Source: an uncultured Lachnospiraceae bacterium
GTDB taxonomy: Bacteria; Bacillota_A; Clostridia; Lachnospirales; Lachnospiraceae
Reading direction: 5' to 3'
Assembly (NCBI GenBank): GCA_902801585.1
Contig: CADCIU010000028.1
Coordinates: 1 to 43,786 of the forward strand
DNA: 43,786 nucleotides
The position numbers were made by a program, and so were the translations under genes. The notes under the pieces were generated by a model. The model was given only the letters and a program-made list of their open reading frames with translations. It had not been told where the DNA came from and ran no database searches. Of the stretch, positions 7,741 through 15,021 are shown in pieces (position 1 is the stretch's first letter; the number at the start of each line of letters is the position of its first letter).

Positions 7741-9054
7741 TCATTTTATTGATTTCCGTTTGATATTTTCCACGAAATCATCCCAGGAGCTCTGCCAAAC
7801 CCGAAGCAGATGATCTGTTTCCTTCTCTGAAAGACCGCCTGCCCTGATCGATCGCTCACATATCTCCCGAATATCCTGAATGGAAAGATTCCAGCATAAA
7901 ACAGCAGAGTAAAAATCGTCAACCAGCGGATATGGTGTCAAGAACAGCCCGTCATCAGAACAGATTACGAACGGAACGTTATAATCCTTGTAAAGCAGCG
8001 CGGGGTGAAGCCTCAGATCGTGTACATATCCAAGCGAAAGGTTACTGATCGGACAGACTTCCACTACAATATTGTCTTCAATATACTTTCTCATCATAGC
8101 GGGAAAACGGTAAAGATTGAACGCATGCCCTGCCCGATAAGTACCCGCAGCATATGCATCGTTCACACTTTTATTACTCAGACGCAGACTCTCCCCGCAG
8201 TGGAGAAAGAGTTTCAATCCGCTGTTCTTTACCTCATCCGACAGCAGGAGATCCAGATACCGGTCCAAGGGTTTGGAGCTGTCCTCATCGTTGACAAGAT
8301 CAAGCCCTATAATGAATTTCTGCGGTTGATCCGGCTCAAACTCATCTTTAATCTCTTCGCTGAGCCTGATAAGCCTCCGAAAAATATTAATAGAAGTTTC
8401 CATCGGATAATTAGAATTCTTTCCGCTTGCTCCGATGATGCGTACACGGAAATCAGGGTGTTCCCTACGCACTGTATAATAAGCATTTCGTATGAGTTTC
8501 AGATAAGAGCTCGCGTAGTCCTCATCTCCTTTGCTGACAATACGCAGTTCCAACAGCAAAATTCCGATATCCCATGCATATCGGAAGGATTCTTCAAACA
8601 GCCTCGTGACCAGTTCCTGATCCGTCAGAAGCCCCCAGGCTGCGTATAGAGATCTGTTGAGTACATCCCAAAGACCGTCTTTCTTTTCAGCACCTGACAT
8701 TGTGAGCTTGTTCTTCAGCTCATCTGCGGATAGTTGTCTGCTTCTTAATACTTCATCCAGAAGGACCGCGTTTGCCGGACGATCCGGATTATTCTCCGCA
8801 TACAGGTAACCGCACTGATCTCCCTCTTCAAGTGAGATCCAGGCATTCTTGCGAATGATCTCAATGTAGCGTTCAAAGGGGAGCAGCGTCATTTCATGAA
8901 CATGCAGTTCCGCTCCTTTTGGAAGATCCCTGCAGAATTTATAGAGCCGGGAATTCCTGACACTTTTTTTCTCCCATCCGGCAATTCCGTAGACCTCTGT
9001 GTTCTCATACAGCGAATCTGCCTCTGCTTTCAATTCTGCCAAATAACGATCCAT
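7741..9054 (-). CDS. Adenosine-deaminase-family metal-dependent hydrolase
   Basis: A protein of about 437 residues of the amidohydrolase superfamily. It has the ADA-type sequence landmarks in order: GAELHVHE (HxH metal site), LFLHCGES, YRAGHAFNL, VVEVCPISNLSLGY, LHPALL, and VICSDDGLF (metal-binding Asp). The long N-terminal extension before the HxH and the KGAELHVH wording resemble the ADGF/CECR1-like branch more than classical ADA of about 340 residues. No signal peptide is seen. It probably deaminates adenosine or a related aminopurine nucleoside; the exact substrate is unknown. The ATG at 9054 is preferred over 9060 because AGAGG is then eight bases away. It is the last gene of a run with an EamA transporter and an M20 amidohydrolase. 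Confidence 0.8.
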   Translation of the reverse strand: MDRYLAELKAEADSLYENTEVYGIAGWEKKSVRNSRLYKFCRDLPKGAELHVHEMTLLPFERYIEIIRKNAWISLEEGDQCGYLYAENNPDRPANAVLLDEVLRSRQLSADELKNKLTMSGAEKKDGLWDVLNRSLYAAWGLLTDQELVTRLFEESFRYAWDIGILLLELRIVSKGDEDYASSYLKLIRNAYYTVRREHPDFRVRIIGASGKNSNYPMETSINIFRRLIRLSEEIKDEFEPDQPQKFIIGLDLVNDEDSSKPLDRYLDLLLSDEVKNSGLKLFLHCGESLRLSNKSVNDAYAAGTYRAGHAFNLYRFPAMMRKYIEDNIVVEVCPISNLSLGYVHDLRLHPALLYKDYNVPFVICSDDGLFLTPYPLVDDFYSAVLCWNLSIQDIREICERSIRAGGLSEKETDHLLRVWQSSWDDFVENIKRKSIK

Positions 9055-9096
9055 GACCATATCCTCTTAAATCACCCCAAATTAAAGCCCCTGACA

Positions 9097-9531
9097 TTAC
9101 ATGTTCAAAATGATCAGTCCGGCCATACAAACTGCAACCCCTAACAGTTTGTTCCATGTGAGCGCTTCGTGATAGAGGAAATATCCGACAAACAAGAGAA
9201 TGCTCGATAGGACCGCACTCTGTACTATGAAGCCGACACTCACCTGCCATCCCGCTTTATAGGCATAGATCCAGCCTGCTTCCAATCCTACGATCACTAT
9301 GCCCAGCATGAACGGTGACCAGTTCAGCTTACTGAATTCTTTCATGAGCCCGTCTTCATGACCGGTAAAAAAGTATAAAACAGCACACGCTGCAGCTCCG
9401 ATCAAATAAGTGACGATCAGAGAAGCAAACGGATTAATTCCATCCGGCAAAGACTTCGCGCAGATCTGGTAAACTACATTCGATGTGATGACCAAAGTGA
9501 TCGGCCAGACAAAAGAAAACGATATATTCAT
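9097..9531 (-). CDS. Small EamA/DMT-family membrane transporter
   Basis: A 144-residue integral membrane protein with four to five hydrophobic segments. It matches a single EamA repeat (half the usual 10-TM transporter), so it would work as a dimer. The C-terminal part shows the family pattern (VQSAVLSSILLFVGYFLYHE, then LLGVAVCMAGLIIL). Its ATG overlaps the M20 amidohydrolase stop by four bases (ATGA), with AAGGAG five bases upstream, so it is translationally coupled. Drug or metabolite export is typical of the superfamily. Here it may move a substrate or product of the neighbouring hydrolases (inference). Confidence 0.85.
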   Translation of the reverse strand: MNISFSFVWPITLVITSNVVYQICAKSLPDGINPFASLIVTYLIGAAACAVLYFFTGHEDGLMKEFSKLNWSPFMLGIVIVGLEAGWIYAYKAGWQVSVGFIVQSAVLSSILLFVGYFLYHEALTWNKLLGVAVCMAGLIILNM

Positions 9532-10649
9532 ATGAGGCTCCTTCCCGCCATTATGACAAACAGATCCACCACTCTCTCCAGAATCCGGTCATTGAAGTCA
9601 TACTCCGCCGTATGGAGCGCAGGCCACTTCTCACCATTACCGATGTAGAACATCGCGCCCTCACCTTTCTTCAAATAGTGCCCGAAGTCCTCCGACGCCC
9701 GCCACATCTGCTCCATTGAGAGGCACGGTGCTCCGAGCCGGCTCGCCGAAGCCAGTACTCTGTCGATCCCGAAGTCACTATTCCTTGTCTCCGGGAACCT
9801 GTCAGAAATCTGAACCTCCGTTCGGATCCCCTTCACTGAGGCATGTTCAAGAGCAAAGGTCCTGATGTCATCCTCCATCTCCAAAAGCTCTGCTTCCTCC
9901 GAGGCTCTAAGCGTCACACTAATGCTGCCATCCCCCGCAGAAATACCGAAATCACCACTTCCGGCTTCCATCCCTGCAATCGTGCATAGAACCATCCCTC
10001 TGTGCTCTTTCGACAGGAGATCGCGAATGTGAAGAACCGTCTCTGCAATCACTTCTGCAGGGTTGATCCCATCTTCCGGCGCAGCGGCATGAGACTGCTT
10101 TCCGTAAAAAAGAATCTTCATTCCTTCAGAAGCAGGTTGTGTAAGCCCCCTTCTGTAAATTACCGAGCCTTCCGGATAACCGCTCAAACTGTGAAATGCG
10201 TAGACCTCCCGGATCCCCATCTCCCCGATCAGCTCTGCGGCTTCTGCGCCGCCTGCTCCGATCTCTTCGGCTTTTTGGAAAATGAGGTAAACCGGCCTGT
10301 CCGTCTCTGTGTGCTCCAACTCCAGCGCAAGTCCGCAGAGCGCGGCGCAGTGCCCATCATGCCCGCATTTGTGCGATACACCCGGATGTTCTGAGGCATA
10401 CGGGAGACCAATCCCTTCCTCGATCGGCAAAGCATCCATATCAGCCCGGAATGCGACAGCTTCTGCGGACCTGGCTCCCTGCTTCACAGCATAAAACCAC
10501 CCGTCCCGCTGCACGATCTCCAGCGATGTATTCCTGCGCAGAAAATCCTGCAGGATCCGGCCGGTCTCCGCTTCATGCAGGGAGAGCTCCGCCCGCCGGT
10601 GTAAAAAATGCCTTAGTTCTATGATTCTCTCAAGATTGTTTCTCTGCAC
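9528..10649 (-). CDS. M20 family amidohydrolase (N-acyl amino acid or peptide hydrolase)
   Basis: A 373-residue zinc or manganese hydrolase of the M20D group (hippurate hydrolase, IAA-amino-acid hydrolase, N-acetyl-diaminopimelate deacetylase). Visible landmarks are HFLHRRAELSLHE at the N-terminus, the metal-binding SHKCGHDGH, FQKAEEIGAGGAEA (catalytic Glu pair), and a C-terminal metal His in PALHTAEYDF. The lid domain lies between about 170 and 280. The start is GTG with AAGGAG about 11 bases upstream. The gene precedes and overlaps the EamA gene. The precise amide substrate cannot be told from sequence alone. Confidence 0.87.
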   Translation of the reverse strand: MQRNNLERIIELRHFLHRRAELSLHEAETGRILQDFLRRNTSLEIVQRDGWFYAVKQGARSAEAVAFRADMDALPIEEGIGLPYASEHPGVSHKCGHDGHCAALCGLALELEHTETDRPVYLIFQKAEEIGAGGAEAAELIGEMGIREVYAFHSLSGYPEGSVIYRRGLTQPASEGMKILFYGKQSHAAAPEDGINPAEVIAETVLHIRDLLSKEHRGMVLCTIAGMEAGSGDFGISAGDGSISVTLRASEEAELLEMEDDIRTFALEHASVKGIRTEVQISDRFPETRNSDFGIDRVLASASRLGAPCLSMEQMWRASEDFGHYLKKGEGAMFYIGNGEKWPALHTAEYDFNDRILERVVDLFVIMAGRSLI

Positions 10650-10676
10650 TGAAAAACCGTCTCCTTTAACACCCTC

Positions 10677-11243
10677 TCATCTCTTCCTGACAGGAATCCC
10701 CCTCTTTACAATAAAGACCTTCTTGGAGATTTCCATCAGATCCCTGTCATTGTAAGAATCCGTAAAAAAGGCATCGATCGTCTTGTCCCCGTACCGCTCC
10801 CTGTACCGTTTCACCTTGTTGTCCCCGAAGTTGAACCAGGTGATCCTCTTCTGCTTAAGGTCCAGTTCTGTCCCAATGATATTGTCCGTGCCGAGTTTAT
10901 CCTTAACCGCATCGATCAGGATGATCGGGCTTGCCGTCATGATCACATCATCGGGACCGATCAGCGGAAGAATCCTCTTGTTCAATCTGTCCGCGTGGGT
11001 CTCCCAGAAACGCCCGATCAAGGCCTGCGTGTCCTCTGATCCTTCCAGTACGCCCCCGAGAAAGTCGTTAATGATGTCTTCCAACTGCTGTTTGCTGAGC
11101 AGGCACATTTTATACTTGACAAGACTGGCCAATATAGTCGGCACATACAGAAGGATCTTCTTGTTGTGCCGGATCATGGAGAAGGAGAAATCGATCGAGC
11201 TCTCTCCCCTATAGATCGTGTTGTCGAAATCAAAGACTTTCAC
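10677..11243 (-). CDS. HAD-superfamily phosphatase (phosphoserine phosphatase-like)
   Basis: A 188-residue HAD hydrolase of the IB type. Motif I is VKVFDFDNTIY (nucleophilic Asp and acid Asp at the very N-terminus), motif II is MTASP, motif III is a Lys in the KVKRYRERYG region, and motif IV is TDSYNDRDLM. A helical cap lies between motifs I and II. The start is taken as GTG at 11243 because AGGAGGGATCCT stands directly before it and motif I follows at once. An ATG at 11273 would add ten residues without a ribosome binding site. Related proteins act on phosphoserine or other small phosphomonoesters; the substrate is unknown. Confidence 0.85.
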   Translation of the reverse strand: MKVFDFDNTIYRGESSIDFSFSMIRHNKKILLYVPTILASLVKYKMCLLSKQQLEDIINDFLGGVLEGSEDTQALIGRFWETHADRLNKRILPLIGPDDVIMTASPIILIDAVKDKLGTDNIIGTELDLKQKRITWFNFGDNKVKRYRERYGDKTIDAFFTDSYNDRDLMEISKKVFIVKRGIPVRKR

Positions 11244-11288
11244 AGGATCCCTCCTTCGCTGCATCTGCTGCACTACCTGATCCCGAGA

Positions 11289-12635
11289 TCAGTGAACATC
11301 TTTGCTCTCCACCCGTACTCTGCCGCGGTGGATACTGTCCTTGAAAAACTCCTTAACAGAGCATCCCGCCCTGCCGGACGAAGCACATGCGCAGGCGCAG
11401 GCACAGCTGGAAGCGCATGCACAGCTGGACGCACAGGAAGACGCGCAGGAGGAACTTCTCCGGGAACTGCTTCCGGAACCGGAACTGCGCCCTCCCGAAT
11501 GACGGCTTGACGACCGACTTACAGGTGTATTGATCACATTGACGAGAATATATGTATTTGGATCACTGCCGTATCTGTAGGTTCCGCTTTTGCTGTAATT
11601 CTCCGGCTTTTCCAGATCCTTCTCTTCCACGATCTCCTTGCTTTTGATCATGCTGCGTCCGCAGTAAGGGCAGTTGTCCTTGCCCTCTTCCCGTCCCGCG
11701 CCGCATCCCGGACAGGTTTCGTAGTATTCGATCTTGGTGCGGGTAATCTTTTTTCCGTTGTCAGCGTCGGCGGCGTCACTGCCAAAACCGAGTCCGCCGG
11801 CCAGCACGCGGAAAAAGCGCAGGATCATAAGAAACAGGATCAGAATAAAAGCAGCCACAAAAACCAGACCTATAGACCCATAGATGGCGTCCTCGAAAGT
11901 CAGGGAATCCGAGTCCGTGCTGCCTCCGCCTTCATTACTGCCATCATCCTGCTGCCGGTCGACCGAAAAAGCAAAGGCATCGTTGGGATAGGCAACCGTT
12001 ATAGAATAGCGGTCCCCGGCATTAAGGTGTGTGGAAAAGACCAGATAGCCATCTTCCTGCAGGCAGTCCGGCTGCCAAGCGCCCGCCTTGTCCGCATTCC
12101 AGCGGATGGTCAGATCCTTGATCTCGATGTCGTCAAACCATGCCGGAGTGTAAGCGAAAACCGTTTCTCCCTCTACAAACCGATCGATCTGGTACATGTG
12201 ATCCTGAACAAAAGAGAACTCAAAGCTCGCCACCTCATCTTCGTAGTAACTGCGGTCCAGATAGATCGCCAGCGTATTCCCTTTGTCCTCGATCCTGCTG
12301 ACACTGCTTCCCAGCGCCGTGACATCCGAGTGGTTCTTGTTGGGGACACCGATGTCGACCCACGACAATGGGCCGTATTCCTGATCGTCCAGCACCTTCC
12401 AGTCAATGTGATACGTCATCTTAAGGGAGGCGTCATCCTGCACATCCACGGTGATCACGAAATGTTCGATCTCATCCGTAGGGTCCGCCGCCCTCGCTGT
12501 CATTGTAAAGGGGCCGGAGAAACTCAGGCAAAACAGCACCAAAATGCCCGTCAGCAGAAATGCGAGACGCTTTTTCCACATTTCCGGGATATGTTTTTTA
12601 TTGATTGTTCCAAATCTTTTGGCTTCGTGTCTCAT
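11289..12635 (-). CDS. Membrane protein with zinc ribbon and Cys/Ala/Ser-rich tail; candidate radical SAM substrate
   Basis: 448 residues: signal peptide at about 22-49 (cleavage near TARA), an extracytoplasmic beta-rich domain at about 52-225 resembling DUF2207-type domains, a Gly/Ser linker, one transmembrane helix at about 252-274 followed by RFFR, and then a cytoplasmic part. The cytoplasmic part has a zinc ribbon (C308, C311, C322, C325), a Ser/Arg/Gly linker, and a tail built of CASS and CA units. The tail Cys are 397, 401, 405, 407, 411, 413, 415, 417 and 425, ending GRAGCSVKEFF. The ATG shares a base with the stop of the upstream radical SAM gene (TGATG), with AGGAGG inside that gene, so the two are translationally coupled. 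A CXXX-type Cys array beside a SPASM enzyme suggests the tail is a thioether-modification substrate (inference). The function of the whole protein is unknown. Confidence 0.88.
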   Translation of the reverse strand: MRHEAKRFGTINKKHIPEMWKKRLAFLLTGILVLFCLSFSGPFTMTARAADPTDEIEHFVITVDVQDDASLKMTYHIDWKVLDDQEYGPLSWVDIGVPNKNHSDVTALGSSVSRIEDKGNTLAIYLDRSYYEDEVASFEFSFVQDHMYQIDRFVEGETVFAYTPAWFDDIEIKDLTIRWNADKAGAWQPDCLQEDGYLVFSTHLNAGDRYSITVAYPNDAFAFSVDRQQDDGSNEGGGSTDSDSLTFEDAIYGSIGLVFVAAFILILFLMILRFFRVLAGGLGFGSDAADADNGKKITRTKIEYYETCPGCGAGREEGKDNCPYCGRSMIKSKEIVEEKDLEKPENYSKSGTYRYGSDPNTYILVNVINTPVSRSSSRHSGGRSSGSGSSSRRSSSCASSCASSCACASSCACACACASSGRAGCSVKEFFKDSIHRGRVRVESKDVH

Positions 12636-14032
12636 CAGCAGTACCTCCTAAGGGGGCATTCGCCGGTCAGCAGCGCAGAATAATCGCGGCGGGCCCGGCA
12701 AGCCTCGCTGTCCCAGATCTCGTTCCAGTCATCTGTGAGCATGTTTCCCAGCGGTTTGTCTGAGAGCCAGCTCTGGCAGGGCACCACATTTCCTCCCGGG
12801 GTGATTGCCATGTTGGACAGGCAGGCTCCGCAGGAAGGGGAAGGGATATTCATCTCATCGAAAATCTGCGCATCGAGCCATCCGGGAGAAGTGAATGCGA
12901 TCTCCATTCCATTCTGACCGCAATAAGCGACTGCGCTTCGCAAGATCTCCTCCAACTCGCTGCCGGTCAGCTGCAGCGCCTCAGACTCGGCCTCCGCAGC
13001 GCTCCCTGTTGTGATCAGTCCCGAGCAGGTCACATAAATGACACCGAGCTCATGAAGGAGCTCCAATGTCTTGCCATAGTCCCGGTTGAGCGTACACAAA
13101 GGTGTGTTGATACTCACCGAGAGCCCCTGGGCCAGCGCATTCCGGATCCCCGCCAGCGTCTGCTCGTAACCTGCCGTCCCGACCAGTTTGTTGTGGATCT
13201 CCGGATCGGCTGAGTAAAATGTGATCTGTACACTGTCCAGCTCAGCCTCACGGAGCCCTTTGCAATACTCCGGAGTCAGCCGGATCCCATTGGTATTGAG
13301 TCGGGAGATAAACCATCTTGCATAGCGGACGAGTTCAAAGAGATCCTCCCGCATGGTGGGTTCGCCTCCCGTGAAGGTCACCTGCGGAATCCCTGCGCTG
13401 CGGCAGCGGTCCAGGATCTTTTTCCACTCTTCCGTAGAGAGCTCCGCCTCATCCGAGAGTGTCTGTCCGGCGGCATAACAGTGTACGCATTTCTGGTTGC
13501 AGTGCCATCTGCCGTTTTGGGTCATAGCACTGACCATCAGATCCATCCGGTGAGGTGCCTGCATATACGGCGCGTAATCACCGATATTGATATGCTCTAC
13601 ATTCTCCGTCACCTCTTCGCGATACGCGATCTGGCGGATCGTCGTGTAAATAGTTTGTATATCCGCTGTGATGCGCTTTCGGGAAAGAGCCGGAATGATC
13701 TTTTTGACATTGTCCGCGGTGCGATCCAGTATACCTTGAATATCCGCGTCACTGATCTCTTTTCCATCGTATCGGTTCGTCTCCCGTATAAGCTCAGCCA
13801 GGATCACCGCCCAGATGAACCTGACCGGCAGAATATCCGTCCCGTTGATGATCGCGGCACTCGGGCCAAACTCGTTCTCCTCAGCCTTGGGAGGAATCAG
13901 GTGAACGCGGATGGCACCGGGGCCGTCCGGATTCAGGGTCGTATGCAGTACTTCATTAAAGACCGTGTCCATATAGGACTGCAGATTGCGAATCGTCTTC
14001 GTTTTGCGGAAAATTTTCGGTATTTTGGCCAT
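12635..14032 (-). CDS. Radical SAM/SPASM enzyme paired with the Cys-rich membrane protein
   Basis: 465 residues. An N-terminal helical region of about 165 residues shows no recognised domain. The radical SAM core follows, with C178xxxC182xxC185 (HCNQKCVHCYA) for the SAM-binding 4Fe-4S cluster and TGGEP at 221-225. The C-terminal SPASM-like region has SCGACLSN, a later VPCQSW, and CPLRRYC as the very last residues, suggesting auxiliary Fe-S clusters. SPASM enzymes commonly modify ribosomally made peptides. The frame is open back to 14218, but those 62 codons cover two TATAAT hexamers and inverted repeats and encode a Cys-rich odd peptide. The ATG at 14032, with AAAGGAC upstream, starts MAKIPKIFRK and is preferred. 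The stop overlaps the next gene by one base. Confidence 0.87.
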   Translation of the reverse strand: MAKIPKIFRKTKTIRNLQSYMDTVFNEVLHTTLNPDGPGAIRVHLIPPKAEENEFGPSAAIINGTDILPVRFIWAVILAELIRETNRYDGKEISDADIQGILDRTADNVKKIIPALSRKRITADIQTIYTTIRQIAYREEVTENVEHINIGDYAPYMQAPHRMDLMVSAMTQNGRWHCNQKCVHCYAAGQTLSDEAELSTEEWKKILDRCRSAGIPQVTFTGGEPTMREDLFELVRYARWFISRLNTNGIRLTPEYCKGLREAELDSVQITFYSADPEIHNKLVGTAGYEQTLAGIRNALAQGLSVSINTPLCTLNRDYGKTLELLHELGVIYVTCSGLITTGSAAEAESEALQLTGSELEEILRSAVAYCGQNGMEIAFTSPGWLDAQIFDEMNIPSPSCGACLSNMAITPGGNVVPCQSWLSDKPLGNMLTDDWNEIWDSEACRARRDYSALLTGECPLRRYC

Positions 14033-14105
14033 CTTGTCCTTTCTGCCCTGTCCTCTCCGGGCCGATCTGATAGGTATTATAAACTCCACGCAGCAGTCTT
14101 CGTCA

Positions 14106-14144
14106 CATTGCAGGATGCAATGAGATCCCGCTAATCTCATTATA
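14106..14144 (-). promoter_or_regulatory. Overlapping inverted repeats and -10 box before the radical SAM gene
   Basis: On the minus strand a consensus TATAAT lies at 14144-14139. It overlaps an inverted repeat AATGAGAT-N7-ATCTCATT (14119-14141). A second perfect repeat, CATTGCA-GGA-TGCAATG (14106-14122), shares four bases with the first, so the two stems compete for a middle arm. A second TATAAT occurs nearer the gene at about 14073-14078. No convincing -35 box was found, which would fit an activator-dependent or repressed promoter. This is about 75-110 bases upstream of the preferred ATG. Confidence 0.45.
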
Positions 14145-14218
14145 CGCATTGAGCTTGCGGATGTGTAGTGTTCAAAATAGAGATCGCCCTGCAGATTACT
14201 GTCATATAGCTTCATCAA

Positions 14219-14250
14219 TTGTTACCCTCTTCTCCTACATAGGTTGACAA
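14219..14250 (+). promoter_or_regulatory. BirA-like operator of bioY
   Basis: TTGTTACC-N15-GGTTGACAA resembles the BirA biotin-repressor box of Firmicutes (TTGTTAAC, about 15 bases, GTTAACAA). The right half overlaps the -35 hexamer of the bioY promoter, which is where a biotin-responsive repressor would block RNA polymerase. No birA gene is in the window. Confidence 0.7.
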
Positions 14251-14272
14251 TCAATTTCAAACCTTCTATAAT
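14244..14272 (+). promoter_or_regulatory. Sigma-A promoter of bioY
   Basis: Consensus TTGACA (14244-14249) and TATAAT (14267-14272) are separated by exactly 17 bases, about 85 bases before the bioY start. This is the best promoter in the window. Confidence 0.88.
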
Positions 14273-14355
14273 TCGACTGATAAATACATCACAACGATCA
14301 TAGGTTTTCGGCCTTTACAACAAAACCGAATAAAACCGGAATTCAGGAGAACTAT

Positions 14356-14898
14356 ATGACACTGACGAAAAACATGAACACACAATTCTTAACAAGCACT
14401 GCAATGATGACTGCCGTTCTCTGCATTGTAGGGCCCCTTTCTGTGCCCATCGGACCGGTTCCGGTCTCACTGACCAATCTCGCGATCTATCTTCTGATCT
14501 ACACCCTCGATGCCAAACGCAGCACGATCGCATGCCTTCTCTATATGCTGATCGGCCTGACCGGTCTTCCGGTATTCTCCGGTTTTTCAGGCGGTCCGAG
14601 CAAACTTCTCGGGCCGACAGGAGGTTACATCATCGGCTACCTTCCCATGGCGTTTCTCACAGGACTGGCAGTCGAGCGCTATTACGAGAACAGAGTGCTG
14701 TGCATTCTTGCAATGGAAGCTTCCACCTGGATCCTTTACCTTTTCGGCAGCGCGTGGCTCTCTTATCAGGCGAATATGACTTTCCCGGAAGCACTTGCTG
14801 TCGGTGTGATCCCTTTCATTATTGTTGATCTGATCAAGATATGTATAGCAGCATTGTCAGGTCCTTCCATCCGCAGGCGCGTCATTCATTTACAATAA
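14356..14898 (+). CDS. bioY: BioY biotin transporter, ECF S component
   Basis: A 180-residue membrane protein with about six hydrophobic helices. It would bind biotin and, with a shared EcfAA'T energy-coupling module encoded elsewhere, import it. Family landmarks are visible: the N-terminal GPLSVPIGPVPVSLTNLAIY, then the Gly/Pro-rich GLTGLPVFSGFSGGPSKLLG and PTGGYIIGY. AGGAGA lies eight bases before the ATG. Regulation by biotin through BirA is suggested by the operator-like repeat over the promoter. It stands alone as a transport gene: no biotin synthesis gene is nearby, which fits an importer in a biotin auxotroph. Confidence 0.95.
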   Translation: MTLTKNMNTQFLTSTAMMTAVLCIVGPLSVPIGPVPVSLTNLAIYLLIYTLDAKRSTIACLLYMLIGLTGLPVFSGFSGGPSKLLGPTGGYIIGYLPMAFLTGLAVERYYENRVLCILAMEASTWILYLFGSAWLSYQANMTFPEALAVGVIPFIIVDLIKICIAALSGPSIRRRVIHLQ

Positions 14899-15021
14899 TC
14901 AATGATCATAAATTCCGATGATGTGTTCCGATCAGGTAAGCGACTTTTTCCCCGAATAGTGTTACTATAAAGTGTACACACGCAAATCCGGACAAGTTGG
15001 AAATCATGAGGGGTTATTACT

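Noticed and set aside
7741..9054. Adenosine-deaminase-like gene as a futalosine-pathway enzyme feeding the quinone genes
   Set aside because: The family could act on aminodeoxyfutalosine, but no mqn gene is in the window and the sequence looks closer to ADGF-type deaminases; the link is too weak.
14033..14218. N-terminal extension of the radical SAM enzyme to 14218
   Set aside because: Those codons cover promoter-like hexamers and inverted repeats, and the shorter ATG has a ribosome binding site.
14899..15021. Lysine riboswitch before aspartate kinase
   Set aside because: The gap is 123 bases and lacks the expected multi-helix core and terminator.
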